From Bacteroidales bacterium Bact_14 (GTDB lineage: Bacteria > Bacteroidota > Bacteroidia > Bacteroidales > UBA932), in the NCBI GenBank assembly GCA_001602865.1, contig LUZF01000008.1, positions 1 to 48,832 of the forward strand: a stretch of 48,832 nucleotides of DNA. The letters run 5' to 3'. The notes under the pieces were generated by a model. That model was given only the letters and a program-made list of their open reading frames with translations. It had not been told where the DNA came from and did no database searches. Made by a program: the position numbers and the translations under genes. Shown here one piece after another: positions 11,546-20,275 of this stretch; position 1 is the first letter of the stretch; every line of letters begins with the position of its first letter.

Positions 11546-12973
11546 ATGAAAAACAATAAAACATATTTCCTGCTTTTCTTCCTGCTGGTCGTCCTCGCGA
11601 CGGGCGGCTGCAACAAGGTGAGCAAGGAGCCGGTCAACCCGATCGATCCCGACATCGAAAAAGATGTCGATTATATGGCGAAAAGCTATCTGCGCCGCGA
11701 GTATATGAACACCTATTACTACTGGTACCAGGATGTCATTACCCGCAACGCCGCGCTGGAGCCGCAGAAATACGAGACGATTTACGACTTCTTCAAGGCG
11801 CTGCTCTACAGCGGCGACCACTGGAGCTGGATGTGCGACAAGGAGGCCTACATTACTTCGGAAACGGGCGTGTACAAGGGCTCCTGGGGCGTGAGCTGGG
11901 GCCAGGCGGCCGCGGACTATGACGATTACGCCATCCGGGTCCGCTACATCTATCCGGGCTCTCCCTTCGAGAAGCACGGCGTGACGCGCGGCGCGCGCTT
12001 GAGCGCCATCGGCGGCAAGGACATCTCCGAGCCCTTCACGCAGGAGAAGCTCGCCATCTTCAACGAAGAAATCGACAAGACCACGAACGAGTTTACCTTC
12101 CGCCTCGCCGACGGGTCGGACGTCACCTTCACGGCTACCCGTGCGACCGAGCTGCAGACCCGCTCTTCCCTGGTGGTGAAGACCTTCGGTATCGCCGATT
12201 TCCCGGGCCTGAAGGAGGATGTCGGCTACTTCCACTACCTGACTTACAACAACAATATGAAGAACGACATCCAGCAGGCGATGAAGGAGTTCAAGAAGAA
12301 GGGTATCAAGAAACTCATCGTGGACCTGCGCTACAACGGCGGCGGGGATGTCGACGCGGTGACCGAGCTGGTCTCCTGGCTGGCCCCGACGCCCGCCCAG
12401 GGCTGCCCCTATGTCCTGATGGTCCACAACGACAAGCTTTCCTCGCTGGACAAGAAGATTGTCATCCCGGAGAACAAGGATGCGCTGAAGCTGCTGACCC
12501 TGTATTTCATCCTCGGCCCCGGCACCGCCTCGGCGAGCGAAGTGACCGTCAACGGACTGGCTCCGTATATGCCGGATTTCCTTTACACGGTCGGCAAGCA
12601 GTCGTACGGCAAGCCCAACGGGATGTATGTCCTCTTCTATCCCGGTTCCGACGCCGATTATTCGAAATACAACATCGGAGATTTCTCCGGGCTCAAATAT
12701 GCCTTCCTCCCCATCTGTTTTTACAACAAGAACTCCCTCGAGGGAGCCATTCCGGACGACGGGCTGACGCCGGACAACTGGTGTCCGGACGACCTCTACC
12801 ACGATTTCGGTCCGGAGGAGGAAAACATCAAGGATTGCCTGACGCACGTCGCGACCGGCGTTTTCCCGACCCACACGAAGAAAACCACGAAAGCGGACGC
12901 TTCCCGTCCTGAGCTTCTGCTCCAGACGCCGGAGCAGGCCGATCCCCATTACGGTCGCCTGATCGCGAAATAA
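11546..12973 (+). CDS. S41-family (C-terminal processing type) peptidase lipoprotein
   Basis: 475 residues. The ATG at 11546 gives a lipoprotein signal peptide ending in ATGGC; an in-frame GTG six codons upstream is less likely. A PDZ-like region (about 110-170, with GSPFEKHGVTRGARLSAIGGKDI) precedes the S41 core. The catalytic serine is Ser329 in GTASASE, and the partner lysine is probably in KQSYGK downstream. The substrate-loop strand LIVDLRYNGGG is present. It probably cleaves proteins or peptides at the cell surface or in the periplasm. It is a single gene with its own terminator and is unrelated in function to the preceding ATP synthase genes. Confidence 0.85.
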   Translation: MKNNKTYFLLFFLLVVLATGGCNKVSKEPVNPIDPDIEKDVDYMAKSYLRREYMNTYYYWYQDVITRNAALEPQKYETIYDFFKALLYSGDHWSWMCDKEAYITSETGVYKGSWGVSWGQAAADYDDYAIRVRYIYPGSPFEKHGVTRGARLSAIGGKDISEPFTQEKLAIFNEEIDKTTNEFTFRLADGSDVTFTATRATELQTRSSLVVKTFGIADFPGLKEDVGYFHYLTYNNNMKNDIQQAMKEFKKKGIKKLIVDLRYNGGGDVDAVTELVSWLAPTPAQGCPYVLMVHNDKLSSLDKKIVIPENKDALKLLTLYFILGPGTASASEVTVNGLAPYMPDFLYTVGKQSYGKPNGMYVLFYPGSDADYSKYNIGDFSGLKYAFLPICFYNKNSLEGAIPDDGLTPDNWCPDDLYHDFGPEEENIKDCLTHVATGVFPTHTKKTTKADASRPELLLQTPEQADPHYGRLIAK

Positions 12974-13004
12974 AAAAAGCCTGGCCGAGCGGCCAGGCTT
13001 TTTT
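12973..13004. terminator. Bidirectional terminator between S41 peptidase and Sus-type operon
   Basis: AGCCTGGCC (12978-12986) pairs with GGCCAGGCT (12991-12999) around a four-base loop. It is flanked by an A-run on the left and a T-run on the right, so it can serve both converging transcripts. Confidence 0.9.
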
Positions 13005-13019
13005 ATTGGTTCAGGAAGA

Positions 13020-15017
13020 TTAGAACTTCACGGGAGCGGCATTCTTGCCGGCGGCGGAAACCTTGCCGGAAGCAATGACTTCGCCCGTGGCGATCCTGTC
13101 AGTCCTGTTGATGCTCTTGTTCTCCTTGGCGAAAGGAATCGGAACATCGTTGATGCCCTTCGTGCCTCTCATCTTCATGGACTTGGCCTGCGTGGCGACG
13201 GACTCCAGCGGGAATACTGCAGGATCCGCGAGCAGGATGTAGTTCATGCAGGTGAACCAGCCATAGTAGGTATCACCATCGAAGGCAGCGAATTCAACGG
13301 CGGTGAAGTTGTAGGTGGTGTTGCGGTTCACCAGGGCGAGGAGGCCGTCCGCCACCTTGGCTGCGTACATATTGTAGCTGCCTCTGGTGAAGACGTCCGC
13401 AGCAACATCGTAGTAGGTGGCAAAGACATCATAGCCATAAGCCTCACCGGCCTTCTCGTTCGAATGGGTGTAGAGGAAGCCGTTGTACCACTCCATCACC
13501 AGTCCGCCGTCGAAGCCGTAATAGTCGCCTCCGCCATAGTCGAGACCGTGGGCGAGAACGATATCCTCGTCGTCAGCCACATCCTCGAGGTCTTCGAAGG
13601 TAACATAGGAATACGGTTCACGATCGGCCGGGCCGTGCTCGTCGTCGGTCGCCCAGGCAATCCACTCGGTCCCGAGGAGTTCTTCCTTGGAGACGTAATC
13701 CACGAAGTCGTTGGCGGTGTAGTCGATCTGCATCGGGCTGAGGTCACCATAGTTGATGGTGAAGTAGACCGCATACTTCGACTGGGCCTCGCCACCGTCC
13801 ACAGGAACGGCGACAACCGTGTACTTGCCAGCCTCGGTGCCAGCCGGGATGGGGACCTTGGTGGAACCGGCCTTGTCAACGGTAACGACGGAATCGTCAC
13901 CTTCCTCGATCATCGCGACACCGGCGTCCGGATCGTCACCGGCCACGAGGGCCAGGGCGACTTCGCTCACGTCGGCACCTTCGAATTCGACGTCGGCAAG
14001 GACGTACTCGGAATCGTCAGCGGCCTTCAGGATGCCTTCGTATTCCATCGAAATCGTGAAGTCCTTGAGGACCACGCCCGGGAACACCATGATGATCTGG
14101 TCGTCCAGCTGGGTCTTGTTCCAACCGCCGGTGTTCATCATATAGTACATCGGGGCGAGCTGGACCACTGCCGGCAGGCCGTTGTCCTGATAGCTCAGGA
14201 CTCGGGTGTAATGGTAGAACTCCATACCGCGCCTGCTGGTAAAGCGGGAAGCGTGCAGGATGAAGACGATGTCGTCGTAGGAAGAGTGGAGGTATCCGAG
14301 GCTCGTATCGTTGAAGTAAACGATGTCGGGCTCAGTAATGGTAACACCACCGATCTGGTCACCGACGTTCATGATGCGGAAGTTGAGGTAAGCGTAATCC
14401 TCAGGATCGCCGCTCATCTCGGAACCGATGGCCTTTGCCATCTTGCTGAACGGATCCACGATACGGAACTGGTTGGGATACAACTCGTTCTGCTGGAATT
14501 CCACATCAGCGGTCGCCTCATACCAGTAATTGTCGGTCAGCTTGCCCTTGCCGAGGGACTTCCAAGGCTCGGGGAGCGTCGCGACGATGGAGAGGGTAGA
14601 AGGCGCATACTGCGTGGTCTCCTCGGTAATGCTCAGGTTGAGGTTGATCGCGTCACCGAACTCGACTTTCTCCATGTCCACGGGAATGGAAAGCATGGCG
14701 ACCTTGGAGCCGGCGTTGAAGTTTACGCTGAAGGTATTGCTGCCGCCGGCGACGATCTTCTGGGTCTCATCAGCAACGGCAACCTTAGCGGTCGATGCGG
14801 CGGAATCGTCGTAACGGAGCACTTCCACGTTGAGGGCGGTCGTGCTGGGCGTCAGCGTATAAGCCGTCTGGGCCGCAGTAGAGAAATAGTACTGGGCGCC
14901 TGTATCGGGTGCTGCAGGTTCGTACGGGCCGTACTCCGACTTGTTACAGGAGACGAACAGCAGAGCGGCAAGCCCGACAAAAGCCAATCCTTTAATAAGT
15001 TTCATAACTGTCTTCAT
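13020..15017 (-). CDS. SusE/F-position lipoprotein, family not recognised
   Basis: 665 residues. The lipoprotein signal has Cys24 (LLFVSC). Residues about 40-150 look like an immunoglobulin-type beta domain of the DUF1735/DUF4843 sort seen in SusCD-associated lipoproteins (YYFSTAAQTAYTL, then VEVLRYDDSAASTAKVAV, then INLNLSITEETTQYAPSTL). The middle and C-terminal parts are rich in Tyr, Asp and aromatic residues, suggesting ligand-binding beta domains. It starts six bases after the susD stop, so it belongs to the same transcript. It probably assists binding of the SusCD substrate at the surface. There is no recognisable enzyme motif. Confidence 0.75.
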   Translation of the reverse strand: MKTVMKLIKGLAFVGLAALLFVSCNKSEYGPYEPAAPDTGAQYYFSTAAQTAYTLTPSTTALNVEVLRYDDSAASTAKVAVADETQKIVAGGSNTFSVNFNAGSKVAMLSIPVDMEKVEFGDAINLNLSITEETTQYAPSTLSIVATLPEPWKSLGKGKLTDNYWYEATADVEFQQNELYPNQFRIVDPFSKMAKAIGSEMSGDPEDYAYLNFRIMNVGDQIGGVTITEPDIVYFNDTSLGYLHSSYDDIVFILHASRFTSRRGMEFYHYTRVLSYQDNGLPAVVQLAPMYYMMNTGGWNKTQLDDQIIMVFPGVVLKDFTISMEYEGILKAADDSEYVLADVEFEGADVSEVALALVAGDDPDAGVAMIEEGDDSVVTVDKAGSTKVPIPAGTEAGKYTVVAVPVDGGEAQSKYAVYFTINYGDLSPMQIDYTANDFVDYVSKEELLGTEWIAWATDDEHGPADREPYSYVTFEDLEDVADDEDIVLAHGLDYGGGDYYGFDGGLVMEWYNGFLYTHSNEKAGEAYGYDVFATYYDVAADVFTRGSYNMYAAKVADGLLALVNRNTTYNFTAVEFAAFDGDTYYGWFTCMNYILLADPAVFPLESVATQAKSMKMRGTKGINDVPIPFAKENKSINRTDRIATGEVIASGKVSAAGKNAAPVKF

Positions 15018-15023
15018 TTTGGA

Positions 15024-16715
15024 TTAGAAAGAAGTCACCATCGGGTCGTCGGCAGGGGAAGCCTTGCTCGGATCCGGGTTGTTCGTGCAGTCGAAGTTGT
15101 AGTTGGTCTCGGTCTGGACGATGCAGAAGTTCATCCAATCCGGGGTCGTCTGCTCCACGAACCGGTAGTTGGAGATGTGGTTCGTGTTGGGATAGTTGCG
15201 GATGACACCCTTCTGGAGACGCTTGATGTCGAAGGTAGCGAAACCTTCGCCCCAGAGCTCCACGCGGCGCTGCCACCAAATCTCGTTGATGAAGTCGCCG
15301 GCAGGAACGCTGCCGTAGTTCTCGGTATGGTTGCCATACTCGAATTCCGGGTCACGCTGCTTCGCGAAAGCGGTCAGCAGGGAGATGCCTTCGGACTCGT
15401 TGAGACGGCCGGCGGCCTCAGCCTCGATGAGGTACATTTCCTCAACGCGCATCAGCGGAACCGCGCCCACGAAACCGACATACTGGTTGGCACGACCGGC
15501 GTCGCCACCGGCGGTACGGAACTTCAGCTGGAAGCCACCGACCTTGTCCTTGCGCTCACCGGAAACGGCGGCCGCGGCATTCACGAGCCAGGACGGATAC
15601 TTGGTGTAGGCGGCGAGGGCGGCGAGCTTCGCGTCACCGGCGAGGTCGTCGATCGCGAAGTCGACATAGCACTTCTTGCGGATATCCGTAGCAGGCATCG
15701 TGTCATAGAGGTGACGGTCGATGATGAACGGCTGGCCATAGTTGGCGGCATAACCGCAGGCGGAGGTCTCCGGGCTGATCTCCATGTACATCATGGAACC
15801 CCAGCTGGAGTCAGCATCGTTGTTCTGGATCTGCGGATCGGAGGTCTTGTACTGGACGGCGAACATCCAGGAAGGATTGTTCTGGTTGTTGAAACCGTTC
15901 TCCCAGTCCGTATATTCGTCGGCGCTCAGGATCCTGTAACCGGCCTGCGCCTTCTTGGCGTAGGTGCGGGCATTCTCCCACTCGCCCATCAGCAGGTAAG
16001 CGCGGGCCTTGAGACCGTAAGCCACGGACACGTCCGGGGTCTCGAGGTTGGGACGCTTGTAACCGGCAAGATACTGCTCGGCCTTGTCAAGGTCGCTGAG
16101 GATGAAGGCGAACATCTGCTCGTGGGTCGCACGCGGGTTGTGGGCGAGATCCTCAAGCGCGGTGCTCTCGGTCACGATCGGAACGGAGACGGAGCTCTTG
16201 TCGACCGTGTAGGTCTTCTGGGAATACATCTGGGCCATTTCGGTGTAGAGCCATGCGCGGACGGCATAAGCGATACCGACGCCGTAGGCAAGGTCCGCAG
16301 GGACATTGCCTTCCTCGTCCGTAGCCATGCTGATAACTTCGTTGCAGCTCTTGATCCACTTGAAGTAGAAGGTCCAGGGCATCTGGCAAATTCTGTAGGC
16401 AGGGCCGAGGTAAGTCATCTCGTACCAGTAGCTGTACCAGTTCTGGTAGACGTAGACGATATCCTGTCCCATGATATCCCTTTCCAGGTTAAGCGCGGGC
16501 CAACCCAGGTCGTAGGGATAGTTGCTGCTGCCACCGTAGATGAACTCTCCGGTGAGGGTCGAGGTGATGGCGTTCACGGCGTTCGCATAAGCGCCGGGAG
16601 CCTCGGCCACCTGATCCTTCGTGGCATAACCATTCTGAGGGAGAATCTCCTGCTCGCAGGACGCGATAGTCAGCGCGAGCATCAGAAGGGCAGTAATATT
16701 GAGTAATTTTTTCAT
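15024..16715 (-). CDS. susD: SusD/RagB-family nutrient-binding lipoprotein
   Basis: 563 residues. Lipobox Cys20 (TIASC). The SusD fold is visible as TPR-like helices (AYAVRAWLYTEMAQMYSQ, VAYGLKARAYLLMGEWENARTYAKKA) and the conserved C-terminal LMRVEEMYLIEAEAAGRL and WWQRRVELWGEGFATFDIKR. It caps the SusC barrel and captures the ligand. The name is a family label: no glycosidase, sensor or sigma/anti-sigma pair lies in the window to identify the substrate. It follows susC by 15 bases and has an unusually strong Shine-Dalgarno sequence. Confidence 0.95.
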   Translation of the reverse strand: MKKLLNITALLMLALTIASCEQEILPQNGYATKDQVAEAPGAYANAVNAITSTLTGEFIYGGSSNYPYDLGWPALNLERDIMGQDIVYVYQNWYSYWYEMTYLGPAYRICQMPWTFYFKWIKSCNEVISMATDEEGNVPADLAYGVGIAYAVRAWLYTEMAQMYSQKTYTVDKSSVSVPIVTESTALEDLAHNPRATHEQMFAFILSDLDKAEQYLAGYKRPNLETPDVSVAYGLKARAYLLMGEWENARTYAKKAQAGYRILSADEYTDWENGFNNQNNPSWMFAVQYKTSDPQIQNNDADSSWGSMMYMEISPETSACGYAANYGQPFIIDRHLYDTMPATDIRKKCYVDFAIDDLAGDAKLAALAAYTKYPSWLVNAAAAVSGERKDKVGGFQLKFRTAGGDAGRANQYVGFVGAVPLMRVEEMYLIEAEAAGRLNESEGISLLTAFAKQRDPEFEYGNHTENYGSVPAGDFINEIWWQRRVELWGEGFATFDIKRLQKGVIRNYPNTNHISNYRFVEQTTPDWMNFCIVQTETNYNFDCTNNPDPSKASPADDPMVTSF

Positions 16716-16723
16716 GTTCTTTT

Positions 16724-16730
16724 CCTCCTT
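16724..16730 (-). promoter_or_regulatory. Strong Shine-Dalgarno sequence of susD
   Basis: AAGGAGG on the minus strand, eight bases before the susD ATG. Such sequences are rare in Bacteroidota. Confidence 0.7.
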
Positions 16731-19700
16731 TTAGAATGTGACCTGGACACCGGCGGAAACGGTCCGGACCGGGGAGTAGGCAGAAATTGAAGTACTGGAA
16801 GTAAAGGACTGACGAGGGTCGAGACCCCTGCGGTGTGACCAGAAAATCAGGTTTTCACCGACAACGTAGAGACGGACATCGCGGATGACCTTCTCGACAC
16901 CGGCGAGTTTTCTCATCGGAACGGTGTAGCCCACATTGAAGGACTGGAAGTTCAGATAGCTCGCATCCGTAAGGTAGAAGTCACTGGAGTAGCGCTGGTC
17001 GGCGAACTGCCAACGGGCGATGTTGCTGCTCTTGTTGGTAGGGCTCCAAGCCTTGACCCAATCTCTGTGGAAGACCTGGCCGGCGTTGCTGGAGTTGGAG
17101 CTGGGCTCCATGATTCCGGCGTAGCCGCTGTCGTAGATCTTACCGCCGAGCTGATAGTCGAAGGTCGCGGTGATGTCGAAGTTGCCGAGCTTGACGGAGG
17201 AGTTGAAACCACCGGAGACGAGCGGACGGGTCGAACCGAGGGCATACTTGGAAGCCTCGTCGATGTTCGTCGTCTTGCCGGACTTCTTCTTACCGGGCCT
17301 GTTGATGATGTTGGTTTTTTCCGCGTCACCACCGGCCGGGCTCAGGTCTTCATCATACCAGTACTGGGCCTCACCGGTCTCGCTGGGGCCTGCATAGGCG
17401 TAGGTGAAGTAGTTGTCCATCGGGCCGCCGACCTCGTACCAGAGGCTGCTCTCGGTGAAACCACCGTTGTCAGCGACCTTGGAATCAGGCAGGGAGAGGA
17501 TCTTCGTCGCATTGTGGGCCGCGTTCATACCGAGGGTCCACTGGAAGTTGCGGGTGTTGATGATCGTGCCGTTGAGGGCGAGTTCAATACCCTTGTTGGA
17601 CATATCGCCTACGTTGCCGTAGTAACCGCGGGAACCGGAGGATTCCGGAATGGAGAGCCAGAAGAGAAGGTCCTGGATCTTCTTGTAGTAAGCATCGACG
17701 CTACCGGAGAGGCGGCCGCCGAAGAAGCTGAATTCCGCACCGGCGTTCCAGTTGGTCGTGGTCTCCCAGGTAATATCCGGGTTACCGACGCGGTAGAAGG
17801 TCGGGGACATCGTCGTGTCCGTAGCCTTGGAGAGGCTGTAGAGGTCGACGTAAGCCCAGGAACCGATGCTGTCGTTACCCTGCTGACCGACGGAGAACTT
17901 CAGTTTGAGGAGGTCGATCCAGCGGGCACCGGAGAAGAGCGGGGTCTTGTTGAGGATCCACGCACCACCGACGGACCAGAAGTCACCCCACTGGTGCTGC
18001 TTCGCAAAGTAGGAGGAAGCATCACGACGATAGCTGAACGAGAGGTACACGGTGTTGTCCCAGTCGGACTGCGCGCTCAGGAAGAAACCTTCGACATTGT
18101 AACCGGAGGCGGAGCTGGAAGCGTCAACCTGACGGTCGGCGAAAGCGGAGAGCTCGAGGATGTCCGGGGAGAAGGCGCCGCGGGCGGTCGCGTTCAGCGA
18201 GGAACCGGAGGTACGATAGTACTCGTGACCGGCCATGACGTTGAAGTTGAACTGGCCGAAGCTGTCAGCCCAGGTAAGGGTCTGGACGTTGTTGGTCCTG
18301 ATGTTGTTGGACTGGGAACGATAGATTTCGCCGTTCACACCGGCCTTCGGGCCGTAGAGGGCGTTCTCGTAATCCAGGCTGCGGGTGTTGCCCCAGATCA
18401 CCGTGGAGGAGATGTTGGCCTTCAGGGTACGGGAGAAGGCGATCTCGACGGAACCGTTGGCGTTCAGCTGGTTGCCGTTGCTGACAACCTTGTTGTAGCG
18501 GTTGCTTCCGAGCGGGTTACCGGTCTGGAGGAAGCCACGGCCGACACCGTAGTTCGTCGCGGCCACACCGTAGTCATACTGCGGGTTGCCGTTCTCGTCG
18601 GTGCGGATGACAGGATTCAGGTTGTTGTCCAGCACGCGCACGTACACGGGATAAATAGGAGCGATTCTCGTCGTGTAGTAGGAAAGGTTCGTGGAACCGA
18701 AGCTACCCGTCGAGAGGTTCGGGTTGGAAGTCGTCTCGGAGTTGGTGTAGCCCACGTTGGCGGCGAACTTGAGCCAGGACTTGGCCTGGTAGTCAGCCTT
18801 GAAGCGGGCGGAGACACGCTGGTAACCGGAGTACTCGATGACACCGTCCTCGTTGAGGTAACCGATGCTGGCGTAGAAGGCGCCGCGGTCGTTACCGCCG
18901 TTCACGCTGAGGTTGTGCTCGTGACGGAGCGCTGCGTGGTAGGCGAGGTCGGTCCAGTTGTCCGGATACATGAAGTAGGTCTCACCGTTCCAGTCATAGG
19001 CACGGCCGAGGGTCGCGTTCGGGTTAACCTTGCCGTTCAGACCGATGAGGTTCTGGCCGGTGGGAACCGTATAGACATTGTAACCGAGGTCGCCGATCAT
19101 CTGGTTGTTGGCCTTCAGGTTGGCAGCCGCCGGATCCTGTCCGTTGGCGACGAAGTAGTTGTAGAGCTGGGCGTAGTAGGCCTCATAGTACTCTGCAGGA
19201 TCGGTAATCTTGTCATACTCCTGGATGGCGCGGGTGCTGAAGCCCATCTTGCTGTCCAGGGTCACGATCGCGTCGCTCGTCTTGGCGCGCTTGGTCGTAA
19301 CGAGGATGACACCGGCGGCACCACGGGCACCGTACAGGGCGGCGGAGGCCGCATCCTTCAGAACGGTGATGGACTCGATGTCATTCTGGGGAATGTTGGA
19401 AAGGCTCGCGGTGTAAGGAGCACCGTCGACGATCACGAGCGGGTCGGTGCCTGCATACATGGAAGCAACACCACGGATGCTGATGCTACCGGAACCCGAA
19501 CCAGGGGCGCCGGACGCGCCTTTCATCTGGAGACCCGGAACCGAACCCACGAGGGCGTTCTGGACGTTGGTGGTCTGGCGCTTGGCCAAGTCCTCGGACT
19601 TGACGACGGTCGCGGATCCGGTAAACGCTTCCTTGGTCGTTGTACCGAAGGCCACCACGATGGTCTCGTTCAGCATCTGGGAATCATCCTGGAGGATGAT

Positions 19701-19979
19701 ATCCAGTCTGGCCCGTCCATTCACGGGCACAGTCACGGTCTGGTAACCCATGCACGCGACCTCGAGGCTGCCATCCCGCGGAACGGAGATGGTAAAGTTA
19801 CCTGCGATGTCGGTCAGGGTATAGACGTTGGTCGTACCGACGAGCACCAGGCTGGCGCCCACAACCGGTTCGCCCGCTTCATCCTTTACCGAACCGGACA
19901 CAGAGATGCTCTGCGCCCAGGCGGCAACTGACGAAAGCGTCAATACCAGAGCGGTGAAAAAAATACGGATTTTTTTCAT
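16731..19979 (-). CDS. susC: SusC/RagA-family TonB-dependent outer-membrane transporter
   Basis: 1082 residues. A signal peptide (to about residue 22) is followed by a carboxypeptidase-regulatory-like domain (about 25-105, VSGSVKDEAGEPVVGASLVL). Next come a TonB-box-like ETIVVAFGT and the plug with SISIRGVASMYAGTDPLVIVDGAPY and AASAALYGARGAAGVILVTTK. The rest is a 22-strand barrel ending in VRTVSAGVQVTF. It imports a ligand captured by SusD using TonB energy. It is the promoter-proximal gene of a three-gene operon. The substrate is unknown; a glycan or peptide is typical. Confidence 0.96.
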   Translation of the reverse strand: MKKIRIFFTALVLTLSSVAAWAQSISVSGSVKDEAGEPVVGASLVLVGTTNVYTLTDIAGNFTISVPRDGSLEVACMGYQTVTVPVNGRARLDIILQDDSQMLNETIVVAFGTTTKEAFTGSATVVKSEDLAKRQTTNVQNALVGSVPGLQMKGASGAPGSGSGSISIRGVASMYAGTDPLVIVDGAPYTASLSNIPQNDIESITVLKDAASAALYGARGAAGVILVTTKRAKTSDAIVTLDSKMGFSTRAIQEYDKITDPAEYYEAYYAQLYNYFVANGQDPAAANLKANNQMIGDLGYNVYTVPTGQNLIGLNGKVNPNATLGRAYDWNGETYFMYPDNWTDLAYHAALRHEHNLSVNGGNDRGAFYASIGYLNEDGVIEYSGYQRVSARFKADYQAKSWLKFAANVGYTNSETTSNPNLSTGSFGSTNLSYYTTRIAPIYPVYVRVLDNNLNPVIRTDENGNPQYDYGVAATNYGVGRGFLQTGNPLGSNRYNKVVSNGNQLNANGSVEIAFSRTLKANISSTVIWGNTRSLDYENALYGPKAGVNGEIYRSQSNNIRTNNVQTLTWADSFGQFNFNVMAGHEYYRTSGSSLNATARGAFSPDILELSAFADRQVDASSSASGYNVEGFFLSAQSDWDNTVYLSFSYRRDASSYFAKQHQWGDFWSVGGAWILNKTPLFSGARWIDLLKLKFSVGQQGNDSIGSWAYVDLYSLSKATDTTMSPTFYRVGNPDITWETTTNWNAGAEFSFFGGRLSGSVDAYYKKIQDLLFWLSIPESSGSRGYYGNVGDMSNKGIELALNGTIINTRNFQWTLGMNAAHNATKILSLPDSKVADNGGFTESSLWYEVGGPMDNYFTYAYAGPSETGEAQYWYDEDLSPAGGDAEKTNIINRPGKKKSGKTTNIDEASKYALGSTRPLVSGGFNSSVKLGNFDITATFDYQLGGKIYDSGYAGIMEPSSNSSNAGQVFHRDWVKAWSPTNKSSNIARWQFADQRYSSDFYLTDASYLNFQSFNVGYTVPMRKLAGVEKVIRDVRLYVVGENLIFWSHRRGLDPRQSFTSSTSISAYSPVRTVSAGVQVTF

Positions 19980-20062
19980 AAGCTTGAAAACGTTGGTTAA
20001 ACAATAATATAATAAACTTTGGTTTTAGCCTTTTTACGAGCACGCACTTTAGGCTCGAATTG

Positions 20063-20094
20063 CAAAGATGCTAACAAAAAATAAAAAAAACAAG
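20063..20094 (-). promoter_or_regulatory. Bacteroidota promoter of susC
   Basis: On the minus strand, CTTG (20094-20091) is followed after 20 bases by CATCTTTG (20070-20063). This is one mismatch from the -7 consensus TAnnTTTG at the normal spacing. The predicted leader to the susC ATG is about 75 bases. The rest of the 296-base AT-rich gap 19980-20275 holds the upstream gene's possible terminator and nothing else recognisable. Confidence 0.65.
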
Positions 20095-20207
20095 TATCCG
20101 ATTTCACTTTTTTAAAGCGGTTCCTTGTGGTTTTTAATAATTTAGGAAGAGATTTTAAAATTTTTAATTACAAATTGGAAGCATTAAAACGAAACAATAA
20201 TTTTAAC

Positions 20208-20236
20208 TGGAAAGAAAAATACAGTTTTTCCTTCCA
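20208..20236 (-). terminator. Possible terminator after the lptG-fmt gene
   Basis: TGGAAAGAAAAA (20208-20219) and TTTTTCCTTCCA (20225-20236) form a 12-bp stem with one G-U pair and a five-base loop. It lies about 40 bases downstream of the lptG-fmt stop. The following minus-strand sequence is A/T-rich rather than a pure T-run. Confidence 0.45.
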
Positions 20237-20275
20237 ATAAATGAGGCTGCAGGGCTGTAGAATGCGAAAAATGGG

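Noticed and set aside
13464..16706. Open frame of 1080 codons on the plus strand opposite the susD operon
   Set aside because: Same antisense effect; the minus-strand products are complete SusD and a lipoprotein.
17067..19931. Long open frame of 954 codons on the plus strand opposite susC
   Set aside because: It is a shadow of the GC-rich susC codons: low-complexity Val/Gly/Glu/Asp-rich translation, no domain, and the opposite strand encodes a textbook SusC.
20037..20057. Small inverted repeat CGAGC/GCTCG in the susC leader region
   Set aside because: Five-base arms with an 11-base loop are too weak to call an operator or attenuator.
19980..20275. Possible small gene or riboswitch in the AT-rich gap upstream of susC
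   Set aside because: No open frame with a plausible start and no riboswitch consensus seen; only a promoter and a weak terminator.
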